Shown here piece after piece: positions 1-6,972 of a DNA stretch of 64,000 nucleotides. The stretch's first letter is position 1; every line of letters starts with the position of its first letter. The notes beneath the pieces were generated by a model. The model worked only from the letters and a program-made list of their open reading frames with translations. It ran no database searches and was not told where the DNA came from. Location of the stretch: the NCBI GenBank assembly GCA_945883815.1, contig CAMCYJ010000011.1, positions 1-64,000 on the forward strand. The letters run 5' to 3'. The position numbers and the translations under genes were made by a program. Source of the DNA: Akkermansia muciniphila. Its GTDB lineage: Bacteria > Verrucomicrobiota > Verrucomicrobiia > Limisphaerales > UBA9464.

Positions 1-299
1 CTGCGGATTTGCTCGATGTGTGCTGGCGGGTAAATGGCGCTGATGCGTTGGAGCAATTCTGCGTCGTTGGGAGGGGATTCTGGGCGTTTTGGGACTTCGA
101 TGAGGAGGTGGAAGTGGTTGCCCATGAGGCAGAAGGTGAGGATTTGGATACCGCAGAAACGGGCGTACTGGCGCATCAGGCGGGCGAAGTGCTCCTTTTC
201 GATCTCGCCGAAGATGAATTGTCGATCCACCACGCGGGACATGCAGTGGTAGAAGCCGCTGGAGGCATCGGGATGGGCCTTGAGGCGTCGTGTTCTCAT
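1..299 (-). CDS. REP-associated Y1 (IS200-like) transposase, partial at window edge
   Basis: Reading from an ATG at 299 toward the left edge gives about 99 residues without a stop, so the C-terminal part lies outside the window. The start reads MRTRRLKAHPDASSGFYHC, and residues 66-72 read GNHFHLL, which holds the His-X-His (HUH) pair of Y1 single-strand nucleases. The short leader, the early Y-H-C stretch and the absence of an IS200 partner fit the REP-associated tyrosine transposase (TnpA-REP/RayT) group, which cuts single-stranded palindromic REP DNA rather than moving a standard IS. The catalytic Tyr should lie downstream of the visible part, so activity cannot be judged. The gene is codirectional with the secreted-protein gene to its right but separated from it by about 107 bp. 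Call is strong at domain level; the REP-associated subgroup is an inference. Confidence 0.85.
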   Translation of the reverse strand, partial: MRTRRLKAHPDASSGFYHCMSRVVDRQFIFGEIEKEHFARLMRQYARFCGIQILTFCLMGNHFHLLIEVPKRPESPPNDAELLQRISAIYPPAHIEQIR

Positions 300-406
300 G
301 AAGCGTCTGCCTCATGATTCGTTGGCTCAGGCCGGATTTTTTCGGAAAAAAGAGCCCGTCTCTAGAATATGCAAGACTGTCCCTGTTCTCTCTCCTGTTC
401 TCTGTT

Positions 407-1462
407 CTATTCGGCCAGGGCCTTGGCTCCTGTGATTCCGGATTCGAGCTTTTTCACGGTGGGCAAAATCCTAGCCACGGTGGTGGATTCTATCTGGCCA
501 GCAAAGGGGCGGAGATGAAATTCCAGCACTCCAATAACGTCGCCGTTACGGTCGTGTAGGGGTGCTGTGACCACGGCAGCTTCCGGGTTTTTGCCAAAAT
601 AGGTCTGATTCTCTTTATGAACCTTTCGGACTGTCTCGCTGGCTGCCATTCCGAGATCGGTCGAATTCTTAGCCGCAAGGCACCGTAATTCCTGATTGTC
701 AGAAGATGCCCCATACAAGCGCAGGTTGAGCAGACGCGGTTGCTGTTCCAGTGCCTGCCGTACCAGAATCGCTGCCAGCGTCTCCAAGGGTCGGTACCGG
801 ATGTTGACATCGGCAAATAGAGCTGTCGTGTCGGACTTGGTGATGAAGCCGATGTGCCCAGCATTGAAGGAGTTGTCGGTCAGTGTGGGAAAGGCATTGG
901 TGCCATTCAGCAAGACTTCGATCTGATTGCCTTCGGCGCGAACGGCTAATTCGTACCACTTGTCTTTTTGGAAGGAAATCGAGGGTCCGATCGGAACAGA
1001 TCTCTCTCCATCGACAAACTTGTAGAAACGCAAGTTGTCGCCCAAGGCGCTGGCTCGGACGACATAGAAATTCCTAGAATCCTGATGGCGGAATACTAGG
1101 CCTGCGATTTGCTCGAAGGTGCCCCCATTGATTTGGAATCGCGCGGTGAAGGTGAAATCGCCATAGCGTTCGGACGTGTGGACCAGTAGCGGAAAACGTT
1201 CGTCCTCATTGCTTGGGGCTGTTTGGGCTATCACGGCCTTGCGGGTCAAACGAGGAGCCTGAGGAGACAAGGGCTCCAGGATCGGGGGCACATTTTCCTC
1301 CACTACTCTCCAGTCACCGGGTTTTCCAACCCCGGCGACCTCAGCTTTCCAGCCGTCCGGAAGGGTGCCGGGTTTCGCTGACGAAAAATCGAAATGACGC
1401 TCTGAGGCAGAGAGTAAACCTGCACACGCTGCCAGCATCAACCACGCCGTCGGTCGAATCAT
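407..1462 (-). CDS. Exported LamG-like (DUF1080-type) protein with C-terminal sensory-like half
   Basis: A 351-residue protein with an N-terminal signal peptide (hydrophobic run at about residues 6-19 ending near SAS). Residues about 85-225 look like a concanavalin-type jelly roll of the DUF1080/3-keto-disaccharide hydrolase kind: FTFTARFQINGG, a GLVFRHQDSRNFYVVR stretch and a GHIGFITKSD turn. The last 120 residues are different, with a GASSDNQELRCLAAKN segment and APLHDRNGDVIGVLEFHL, which recalls the extracytoplasmic PAS-like (PDC/CHASE) fold of chemoreceptors. There is no membrane segment after the signal peptide, so it is probably periplasmic or secreted. The substrate is unknown. It is separated by about 150 bp from the operon to its right and probably has its own promoter. 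The jelly-roll call is fairly sure; the sensory half is tentative. Confidence 0.6.
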   Translation of the reverse strand: MIRPTAWLMLAACAGLLSASERHFDFSSAKPGTLPDGWKAEVAGVGKPGDWRVVEENVPPILEPLSPQAPRLTRKAVIAQTAPSNEDERFPLLVHTSERYGDFTFTARFQINGGTFEQIAGLVFRHQDSRNFYVVRASALGDNLRFYKFVDGERSVPIGPSISFQKDKWYELAVRAEGNQIEVLLNGTNAFPTLTDNSFNAGHIGFITKSDTTALFADVNIRYRPLETLAAILVRQALEQQPRLLNLRLYGASSDNQELRCLAAKNSTDLGMAASETVRKVHKENQTYFGKNPEAAVVTAPLHDRNGDVIGVLEFHLRPFAGQIESTTVARILPTVKKLESGITGAKALAE

Positions 1463-1618
1463 GTTCCTGGGAGAGTAATCAGTTCCTTCCTATGGGCAAT
1501 CCTACCCGCGGAAAAGACGGGATGACGCCCATCAAGGCCTTTGATTGCTTCCAGCGGCAGGGGTTCAGGAATTGCGGTGAGCTGAACTAGGAATACGGAC
1601 GGACGAGACCATCGAAGC

Positions 1619-2074
1619 TCAGCGGATTTCATCTGGCGCAGGCTGCGAAGCAATTCCAGAGGGGTGATGCCTTTGGTAAAGGCCCGCCACATAATGAGGT
1701 CGTTGACGCTGTGCGGGGGGAAGATGCTTTGGGGGAATCAATCCTCGCCGGAGAAGCAATTGTTCGTTCTCCCGGTCCAAGATGATCATCCGCATGATGA
1801 GGTCTTGATTATGACGCAGGAGATCTCGGATCTCGTTTTTGGTGGAACGGAGTTCCGGGCTGAGAGAGAGCCAGTAGCCGCGATGGTTTCGAATTTTTTG
1901 CAGCGCTTCTTCGAGGCGAGGCAATATCTCCCGACGCGCCTCGGTAGCCGAGTTGGACTGGTTTGAATCCAACTGTCGCAGGCATTGTGACTCCCGCTCC
2001 AGGTGTCCCAGAAGATTCGTGTTGAGTGCCAGATGAGAACGGAGGTCTAGCACCATCTGAGTCTCCGGATTCAT
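1619..2074 (-). CDS. Small helical protein, possibly a FlgN-type chaperone
   Basis: A 151-residue, mostly helical, charged protein with no signal peptide or membrane segment. The start is fixed by context: its ATG (2074-2072) overlaps the TGA of the TPR gene (2073-2071) in an ATGA, implying translational coupling. Residues 30-115 would form long amphipathic helices, ending in NQDLIMRMIILDRENEQLLL, followed by a Pro/Arg-rich tail. The length, the all-helical build and the tail after an N-x-x-LI helix resemble FlgN-type export chaperones, but no other flagellar gene is visible here, so this is a weak analogy. It is the last gene of the minus-strand set that starts with the REC-REC-STAS gene. 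Existence is well supported; function is not. Confidence 0.55.
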   Translation of the reverse strand: MNPETQMVLDLRSHLALNTNLLGHLERESQCLRQLDSNQSNSATEARREILPRLEEALQKIRNHRGYWLSLSPELRSTKNEIRDLLRHNQDLIMRMIILDRENEQLLLRRGLIPPKHLPPAQRQRPHYVAGLYQRHHPSGIASQPAPDEIR

Positions 2075-3621
2075 GGGGTCGGATTCCTGGGCCCAGAGAT
2101 GCCACTGTTGGTGGGAGACGTGTTGGGGAGAAAAATCTTTTGGACTTCTTGATTCACGTTTTGATCCCAACGCAGGTTGTTGAGCCGCCACAGAGCCATC
2201 TCGCGTATCAGGTTCAACCCCGCGGAAACGGGTTCGGTCGGGGACGGGGCGGCGACTTTTTTCCCCGACGCTGCCGATGGCGGAGGAGCTGAAGTAGTGC
2301 CGTTGGTCGGGTTGGTGGCTGACGACTTGGCCGCATTGTTGGTTGCGGACGAGGCGATGGCGGCGTTGGTGGATCGGGAAAGAATCTCGGAGTAGGCGGC
2401 CGATGCGCGATCCGGTTGAAACATTCGTTCGTAGATCAAGCCGATTTGATACAGGGCCTGCGAATGCCATTCTGCATTGCCTGGAAGTTTGAAGAGGGTT
2501 TCGTAAATCAGCAGCGCGTTGAGATAGTCGCCTTGCTCATAAAGTTCATTGGCCAATTTGTTACCGGTCCGCTTTTGCCAGTAAGACCAATTGTCCGGAT
2601 CCTTGCTGGCTCGTTCCTGTTCCGTGTTGAGCAGCTCCAATGTCTGTTGGATGGCTTCCTGACGCATTCCAAGCTTCCTGTATGCTTCAGCCATCAAGAA
2701 ACGAACTTCTGCAATCTGGCTCGAGAGGGCTGCTCTCTCGATGCATAGCTGGCCCTCTGCCAGAACCCCTTTCCAGTCCTTGAGTTCAAACACGGCCTTG
2801 ACCAGTTTTAAACGCACCTGGGCCTCGTTGAGGGTTGAGTCTCCCAACTTGAGTACCCGCCGATAGTAGTCGGCTGCGCGGTCAAATTCTCCCGCCATTA
2901 GAAAAGTGTCCGCTATCTCGGTCTGAGCCAAGAGCACCAGCGACCGGTATTCGGAGATGTCCTTCACTTGAAGGCTGACCACGGTTGACATGACGGCGTG
3001 GAATTTGGAAAGGGCGAGCTCCGTGGCGCCAATTTTTCGGTAAAGAACCCCCTGCCGAAAGAGAATCGAAGGGGTGTCCGGATTGAGGGGATACCGACTG
3101 ACCAGTTGTGAGTAGATCTGCTGCGCCTTGGCGTTTGATCCGCTATCCAAGGCGAATTGCGCGAGGTGCTTCAAGCAGTCCCGCTGGATTTCTATTGGTG
3201 AATCCGGATTTTGAATAATGCCCGCCAACACACTCTCCGCCGCGAGTTGCTCTAAGGGCTTTGTGCTGCGTTCGTAGGACTTCACCGCACTATCGACCAT
3301 GTCGCGCCAGACCTTGGTTTCGTCAACCACAATCTTCTTAACCTGACGTCGAAGGATGTTTTCCGATTCCGGCAACTCACGACGATCCTTATTGTTGGGT
3401 GTTTGAAGCCGTTTTTCTAGTGAGTCGGCAACCTCATCGGTTAAACGCGTTGCCTTGTTGTCGCCGCCAATGTTCGGATTGGACCGGATAGCTGGTTTGG
3501 CAGGGTTCGATTTCGAAGAGGGTTTCGTGTCAGGCGCCTCAGCCATGAGGATATTGGTTCCGATCACCATCGAGGTGATCAGCCACCGAGTCCATCGTTG
3601 AAGGCAGAGGCAGTTGGGCAT
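2071..3621 (-). CDS. Exported TPR protein
   Basis: A 516-residue protein. The N-terminus has a basic patch and hydrophobic stretch (RWLITSMVIGTNILMAEA) that reads as a signal peptide, followed by a low-complexity linker with SKSNPAKPAIRSNPNIGG. Residues 130-415 carry tandem TPR-like helix pairs, for example GELKAL-like blocks seen as AQQIYSQLVSRYPLNPDTP, AADYYRRVLKLGDSTLNEAQ and ALYQIGLIYERMFQPDRASA. A Ser/Thr/Ala-rich stretch follows at about 425-465, before a short C-terminal helix. TPRs of this kind usually scaffold envelope assemblies. It starts 3 nt after the 182-residue exported protein and overlaps the small helical protein by 4 nt, so the three are probably one transcript. The function is unknown. 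Confidence 0.75.
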   Translation of the reverse strand: MPNCLCLQRWTRWLITSMVIGTNILMAEAPDTKPSSKSNPAKPAIRSNPNIGGDNKATRLTDEVADSLEKRLQTPNNKDRRELPESENILRRQVKKIVVDETKVWRDMVDSAVKSYERSTKPLEQLAAESVLAGIIQNPDSPIEIQRDCLKHLAQFALDSGSNAKAQQIYSQLVSRYPLNPDTPSILFRQGVLYRKIGATELALSKFHAVMSTVVSLQVKDISEYRSLVLLAQTEIADTFLMAGEFDRAADYYRRVLKLGDSTLNEAQVRLKLVKAVFELKDWKGVLAEGQLCIERAALSSQIAEVRFLMAEAYRKLGMRQEAIQQTLELLNTEQERASKDPDNWSYWQKRTGNKLANELYEQGDYLNALLIYETLFKLPGNAEWHSQALYQIGLIYERMFQPDRASAAYSEILSRSTNAAIASSATNNAAKSSATNPTNGTTSAPPPSAASGKKVAAPSPTEPVSAGLNLIREMALWRLNNLRWDQNVNQEVQKIFLPNTSPTNSGISGPRNPTP

Positions 3622-3624
3622 GGG

Positions 3625-4173
3625 TCAATCCTGTCGGAAGACAGCGCGACTGGAGGTGGGGGTGGACGGCATTCCGGGAATGAAGGGCACAGGGATGGCG
3701 ATTCCCGAATTTTGTTGGGAGCCGGGTGTGGTGAAGAATCGAATCAGGCTTTCTGGGCTCAGAGAAGTTGGAGGCCGGATGGTCGGGTTTGTGGTGCCAT
3801 CTTCCGGGGTAGGGTAATTGGGTTCTCCAGAAGTGGTTGCCGGCAGTTCGGACCCCAGCCTTGATTTCACCCAGTTGTCAGGAAGTCGGGGGAAATCCTC
3901 GAGCGGGTTCGTCGCAGTCGAGGCTGAAGGCACTGGCCACAGGTAAAACGGATCATCGTTGGTGAAACTTGAGCCGGCTTGGGATGAAGCGACGGATTTG
4001 GGAGGTAGATCGGTGTAGAGAGTGGGGAGTTTGGCGATCACCTCCTCCAACGGGCGAGGTGTCGCGCCGAAGTTAAGAGGCTTCGGCCCCAATCGAGTCA
4101 AATAGACGTTGGGTGCCGAGATCGCTGGAACCATAAAGAAGGCTCCTCCGACAATAATTTGTAAACGGTTCAT
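3625..4173 (-). CDS. Exported proline-rich protein of unknown function
   Basis: A 182-residue protein starting at ATG 4173, preceded by a good Shine-Dalgarno (AAGGA, 5 nt upstream), which is why the longer frame into the regulator gene was rejected. The N-terminus MNRLQIIVGGAFFMVPAISA is a signal peptide. The mature part is rich in Pro, Thr and Ser, with PLEEVIAKLPTLYTDLPPK near the front and FFTTPGSQQNSGIAIPVPF near the end, and no recognisable domain. It lies 53 nt downstream of the REC-REC-STAS gene and 3 nt upstream of the TPR gene, so it probably belongs to the same operon. I do not recognise a family. Confidence 0.6.
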   Translation of the reverse strand: MNRLQIIVGGAFFMVPAISAPNVYLTRLGPKPLNFGATPRPLEEVIAKLPTLYTDLPPKSVASSQAGSSFTNDDPFYLWPVPSASTATNPLEDFPRLPDNWVKSRLGSELPATTSGEPNYPTPEDGTTNPTIRPPTSLSPESLIRFFTTPGSQQNSGIAIPVPFIPGMPSTPTSSRAVFRQD

Positions 4174-4226
4174 CACATCCTTGTGAGTCTTTGATTCTCC
4201 GCATCCCGAGCTACCTCTGCCGTCTC

Positions 4227-5357
4227 TCACCTGCGGCTGAGATCCCGGATGGCATCTTCGTAGGAAGCCACGAAGACCCAGTCCTTGGTTTCTTCGTAGT
4301 TGCGACACTCGGCCTGAACGATCGTGGATCCGACCAATCGCTGTTGAAGGGACAACTCGTTGCACAACTGGATCGTAGTGATTCCGAGTTTCACCAAATT
4401 GATGTCCGGGGTTCGGACCTGACTCATATCGATGATCATTTTGCCCAACCCAGAATCGACCGCCTCAGACACCTTGCCGCGCATCTGGACGGAGATCTCG
4501 TTGGCGACGTTGGGGGTGAGGTTGGTTGGCAAGATGACAGCCAAGACGCCATCCCGTTGCTGGAAGTACTTGTAGGAAGTGTCCAGGCTCAGGGATCTGC
4601 AGATTTTGGTTTTGAGGTCGTCCGGATCCAAAGGTTTTGTGATCACCCCCAGAAAGCCAACCTGCTGGGCTCGGGCTTGGTCTTCGGTGGCGGTTTTGAC
4701 CGACAGACCAAAGATGGGGGCGCTCTTGGTTCGGGTACTGGCCCGAAACATCTGGAACAGGGTGAAACCGGCTCCGTCGGGCAGCGAAAGACTGACCAGG
4801 ATTGCATCCGGAATATTCTGCGAGCAGTAGTCGAGTGCTTCGCCCGTCTGGGTTCGCCCATGAACCTGCCATGGTGTGTCCGAAACAGCGGCTCGGATTT
4901 GATCGATGATGGCCGGCTTATCATCGACGACCAGAATGTTGAGTGGGTCATCATAGCGTTTGACTTTCTTGATGCCGCCACCTTTGGCCTTGAGTTCGAT
5001 GATGCGCCCAGCTCGCTCGACGAGCATGTCCTCCTTGAACGGTTTTACGAGGTAGTCACGGACGCCCATTTTGGCGATTTTCATGACGTTGTCCCTGCCG
5101 GATTCGGCCGTGAGCATGATCACGGGAGTGTTTTTCAGGTCGGCGTGGGACTTCAGCTTTGCGAGACACTCGGACCCGTCCATGATGGGCATGGTCAGGT
5201 CGAGCAGTATCAAGTCAGGCTTTTCACGCATGGCCACGGCGACACCCTCGACACCGTTTGAGGCTTCGAGCACATCCACATCGAAGGGTTTCAGCGCCTT
5301 GGTGACAATCAGTCGGATTGTCTTGCTGTCGTCGACAGTCAGGATCTTCGGTTTCAT
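4227..5357 (-). CDS. Response regulator with REC, degenerate REC and STAS-like domains
   Basis: A 376-residue protein with three parts. Residues 1-125 form a complete receiver domain: acidic pair D9/D10, phospho-acceptor D53 (LILLDLTMP), T83 and K105 (LVKPF). Residues 137-255 form a second receiver that keeps an acidic pair (VVDD) and K241 (TKPLD) but has Ser189 where the acceptor Asp should be (AILVSLSLP), so it probably cannot be phosphorylated. Residues 265-372 resemble a STAS domain (IIDMSQVRTPDINLVKLG). STAS outputs usually work by protein-protein contact, not DNA binding. No histidine kinase lies nearby. The gene is divergent from the HDOD gene across about 270 bp and heads the minus-strand set with two exported proteins. 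Confidence 0.85.
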   Translation of the reverse strand: MKPKILTVDDSKTIRLIVTKALKPFDVDVLEASNGVEGVAVAMREKPDLILLDLTMPIMDGSECLAKLKSHADLKNTPVIMLTAESGRDNVMKIAKMGVRDYLVKPFKEDMLVERAGRIIELKAKGGGIKKVKRYDDPLNILVVDDKPAIIDQIRAAVSDTPWQVHGRTQTGEALDYCSQNIPDAILVSLSLPDGAGFTLFQMFRASTRTKSAPIFGLSVKTATEDQARAQQVGFLGVITKPLDPDDLKTKICRSLSLDTSYKYFQQRDGVLAVILPTNLTPNVANEISVQMRGKVSEAVDSGLGKMIIDMSQVRTPDINLVKLGITTIQLCNELSLQQRLVGSTIVQAECRNYEETKDWVFVASYEDAIRDLSRR

Positions 5358-5626
5358 GGAGAATCAATGGTCGGTGCTGCTTAATTCTAAGGTCCTTCCG
5401 GGTTTTTTGGAATGGAAGGTTTCGCAACAACCGTTCCGGCCCAGGTTGCTATTATCGGGCATTGGACATCGGATCGGACTGGAAGAACACAAGTCACGAT
5501 GGTGAATCGGCATTTTATGGGGAGGACTTGAGGTGTCGTTGAATTCCACCAAGGGCATTGGGGACAGAAGGCATGGGGGGCAGGATCCATCCAACAAATC
5601 CTTTCAGGTGCAGTTCGATTCTGCCG
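5358..5626. promoter_or_regulatory. Divergent intergenic region, REC-REC-STAS and HDOD genes
   Basis: About 270 bp between the start codons of two divergent signalling genes. Promoters for both must lie here or slightly within the uncertain HDOD 5' end. I see no convincing -35/-10 pair and no strong palindrome. A TTG-initiated extension of the HDOD frame back to 5558 would shorten the region to about 200 bp. Confidence 0.35.
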
Positions 5627-6571
5627 ATGAGTTCTTCAATGTCCGTGAATTCCACGGTAGCTATCGGCTCATCCCCGAAGGCTCTGACGCTGCCGGAGAT
5701 TCACCGGCGTCTTCAGTCGTGCCCTCCCATCCCATCGCTCAAGAGCATTCAAGGGGCGTTGCGGGAGTTATTGGCCGCCGAGCAGCGCTATGCCGGACAA
5801 ATCTCCGAGGTGATCCGACGCGACCCTGGGCTGACTTCGCGTCTCTTGAAGCTGGTGAATTCGGTTCATTACGGGCTCGGCCATTCCGTGACGAGCCTTG
5901 AGGAGGCGGTTTTCTATGTTGGAGTCCGGCAAGTGAGGGAATTGGCCACCATGACCCCGGTCATTGACGATTTCAAACGGATCACCGGCTCCCAGCGCGG
6001 GGTGGGAGAGACTCTGTGGCGAAATCTTTGGAAGCACAGTATCGCGGTGGCGATGGTTACCAAAGACCTGATGATGGCGACCCCGGAGTCCGGAGAAGAC
6101 CTCGATTACGTCGCGGGACTGGTTCATGACGTCGGATGGATTGTTTTCGCCACGGTCTTTCCTGACCATCATGCCAGTATTTTGGAACAACTAAAGGTGT
6201 CTTCATTGCCGGTGAGGTTGATCGAATTGGACAGTGTTGGGTGTGATCATGCTCATCTGGGAGCGATGTATCTGAAAGCCCAGCAATTGGGTGAATCTCT
6301 GGAGTTCACGACAAGAAATCACCACACACCGTCGGGGAACACTCGCGACGCCCGCTTGGCGGGAGCTGTTCAGATTGCCGACCAATTCGCCCTATCCATC
6401 GGTCTAGGGCATCCCGGAGATCCCCCGTTGCGCTCACCGGATGACTGGATGCGTGCGACGGGATGGAACCTCCTATTCCCAGAGGGAGCCGAGGTCAATC
6501 GACGTCAGGCCCTTAAATCTCTCGAGAAGGCTGCACAACGGCTTCCCGGCATGGTGGATTGTCTGGTTTGA
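5627..6571 (+). CDS. HDOD-domain signalling protein
   Basis: A 314-residue protein if started at ATG 5627; a TTG at 5558 or an ATG at 5639 are alternatives and no Shine-Dalgarno decides. Residues about 35-235 match the HDOD fold: RLQSCPPIPSL, then a helix with IRRDPGLTSRLLKLVNS and the VGVRQVRELA turn, and a GLVHDVGWIVFATVFPDHH region at the former HD site. HDOD proteins are HD-related but usually non-catalytic and act in bacterial signal transduction, often with response regulators or chemotaxis proteins. The C-terminal region after about residue 240 (NHHTPSGNTRDARLAGAVQIAD) is still HD-like. It is divergent from the REC-REC-STAS gene, which suggests a shared pathway, but this is only context. 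Confidence 0.85.
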   Translation: MSSSMSVNSTVAIGSSPKALTLPEIHRRLQSCPPIPSLKSIQGALRELLAAEQRYAGQISEVIRRDPGLTSRLLKLVNSVHYGLGHSVTSLEEAVFYVGVRQVRELATMTPVIDDFKRITGSQRGVGETLWRNLWKHSIAVAMVTKDLMMATPESGEDLDYVAGLVHDVGWIVFATVFPDHHASILEQLKVSSLPVRLIELDSVGCDHAHLGAMYLKAQQLGESLEFTTRNHHTPSGNTRDARLAGAVQIADQFALSIGLGHPGDPPLRSPDDWMRATGWNLLFPEGAEVNRRQALKSLEKAAQRLPGMVDCLV

Positions 6572-6741
6572 CCGGCCACATTGCCTGCATTGCTTTTGTT
6601 TTATAGTTGTTGGTAGTAGATCAACTGTGGGGTTCTAGGTTTTTGTAAAAGTACAATTAGTTGCAGTTTATAAAACCCCAGCCACTTAAATTCTAATATA
6701 TAGATAGTAGCGGTACAGGAACGGGGCGCTGATCTCCAAGA

Positions 6742-6777
6742 GGGACAGGCTCATGAGAGGCTCATGAGGGACAGGCT
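6742..6777 (+). repeat. Two GGGACAGGCT copies flanking an AGGCTCATGAG direct repeat
   Basis: GGGACAGGCT occurs at 6742-6751 and 6768-6777. Between and overlapping them the 11-mer AGGCTCATGAG occurs twice back to back (6747-6757 and 6758-6768 approximately). The compound structure suggests local duplication of a short unit rather than a protein-binding palindrome. Confidence 0.85.
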
Positions 6778-6901
6778 GAGCCCGATTCCATCTTCTCTCT
6801 GCTCTATTGAGAGTCTTTCCCAATTATCCACTGGACTGCCCCAGGCAGTGGTGTTTTCGCGACTCAGGGACTGACCGAGCCAATGGCGTGCAGGGCGTGC
6901 A

Positions 6902-6911
6902 GGGACAGGCT
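6902..6911 (+). repeat. GGGACAGGCT copy
   Basis: An isolated exact copy in the intergenic region downstream of the Bat operon, preceded by a tandem GTGCAGGGCGTGCAGG segment. Confidence 0.8.
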
Positions 6912-6972
6912 ACGCAGCAGACGTGCGGGGAGGGGGTTGTCAACCCAGAGATCCAACGGTCCTGGCAATGGG

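Larger units (their letters stand above)
6572..6972. other. Intergenic region with AT-rich block and micro-repeats
   Basis: A 400-bp stretch between the 3' ends of the HDOD gene and the Bat-operon TPR gene, so a promoter is not expected. The first half (about 6600-6720) is clearly more AT-rich than its surroundings, with runs such as TTTTTGTAAAAG and AATATATAG. The second half holds three copies of GGGACAGGCT and a direct repeat of AGGCTCATGAG. No credible coding frame was found. The base composition break and the repeats make it look like inserted or decayed DNA. Confidence 0.5.

Noticed and set aside
1459-1692. Minus-strand frame of 77 codons
   Set aside because: Overlaps the end of the small helical protein in another frame; no start context and no homology signal.
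4191-5261. Long plus-strand frame, 356 codons
   Set aside because: It is the antisense of the REC-REC-STAS gene; its product is compositionally odd and has no family motif.
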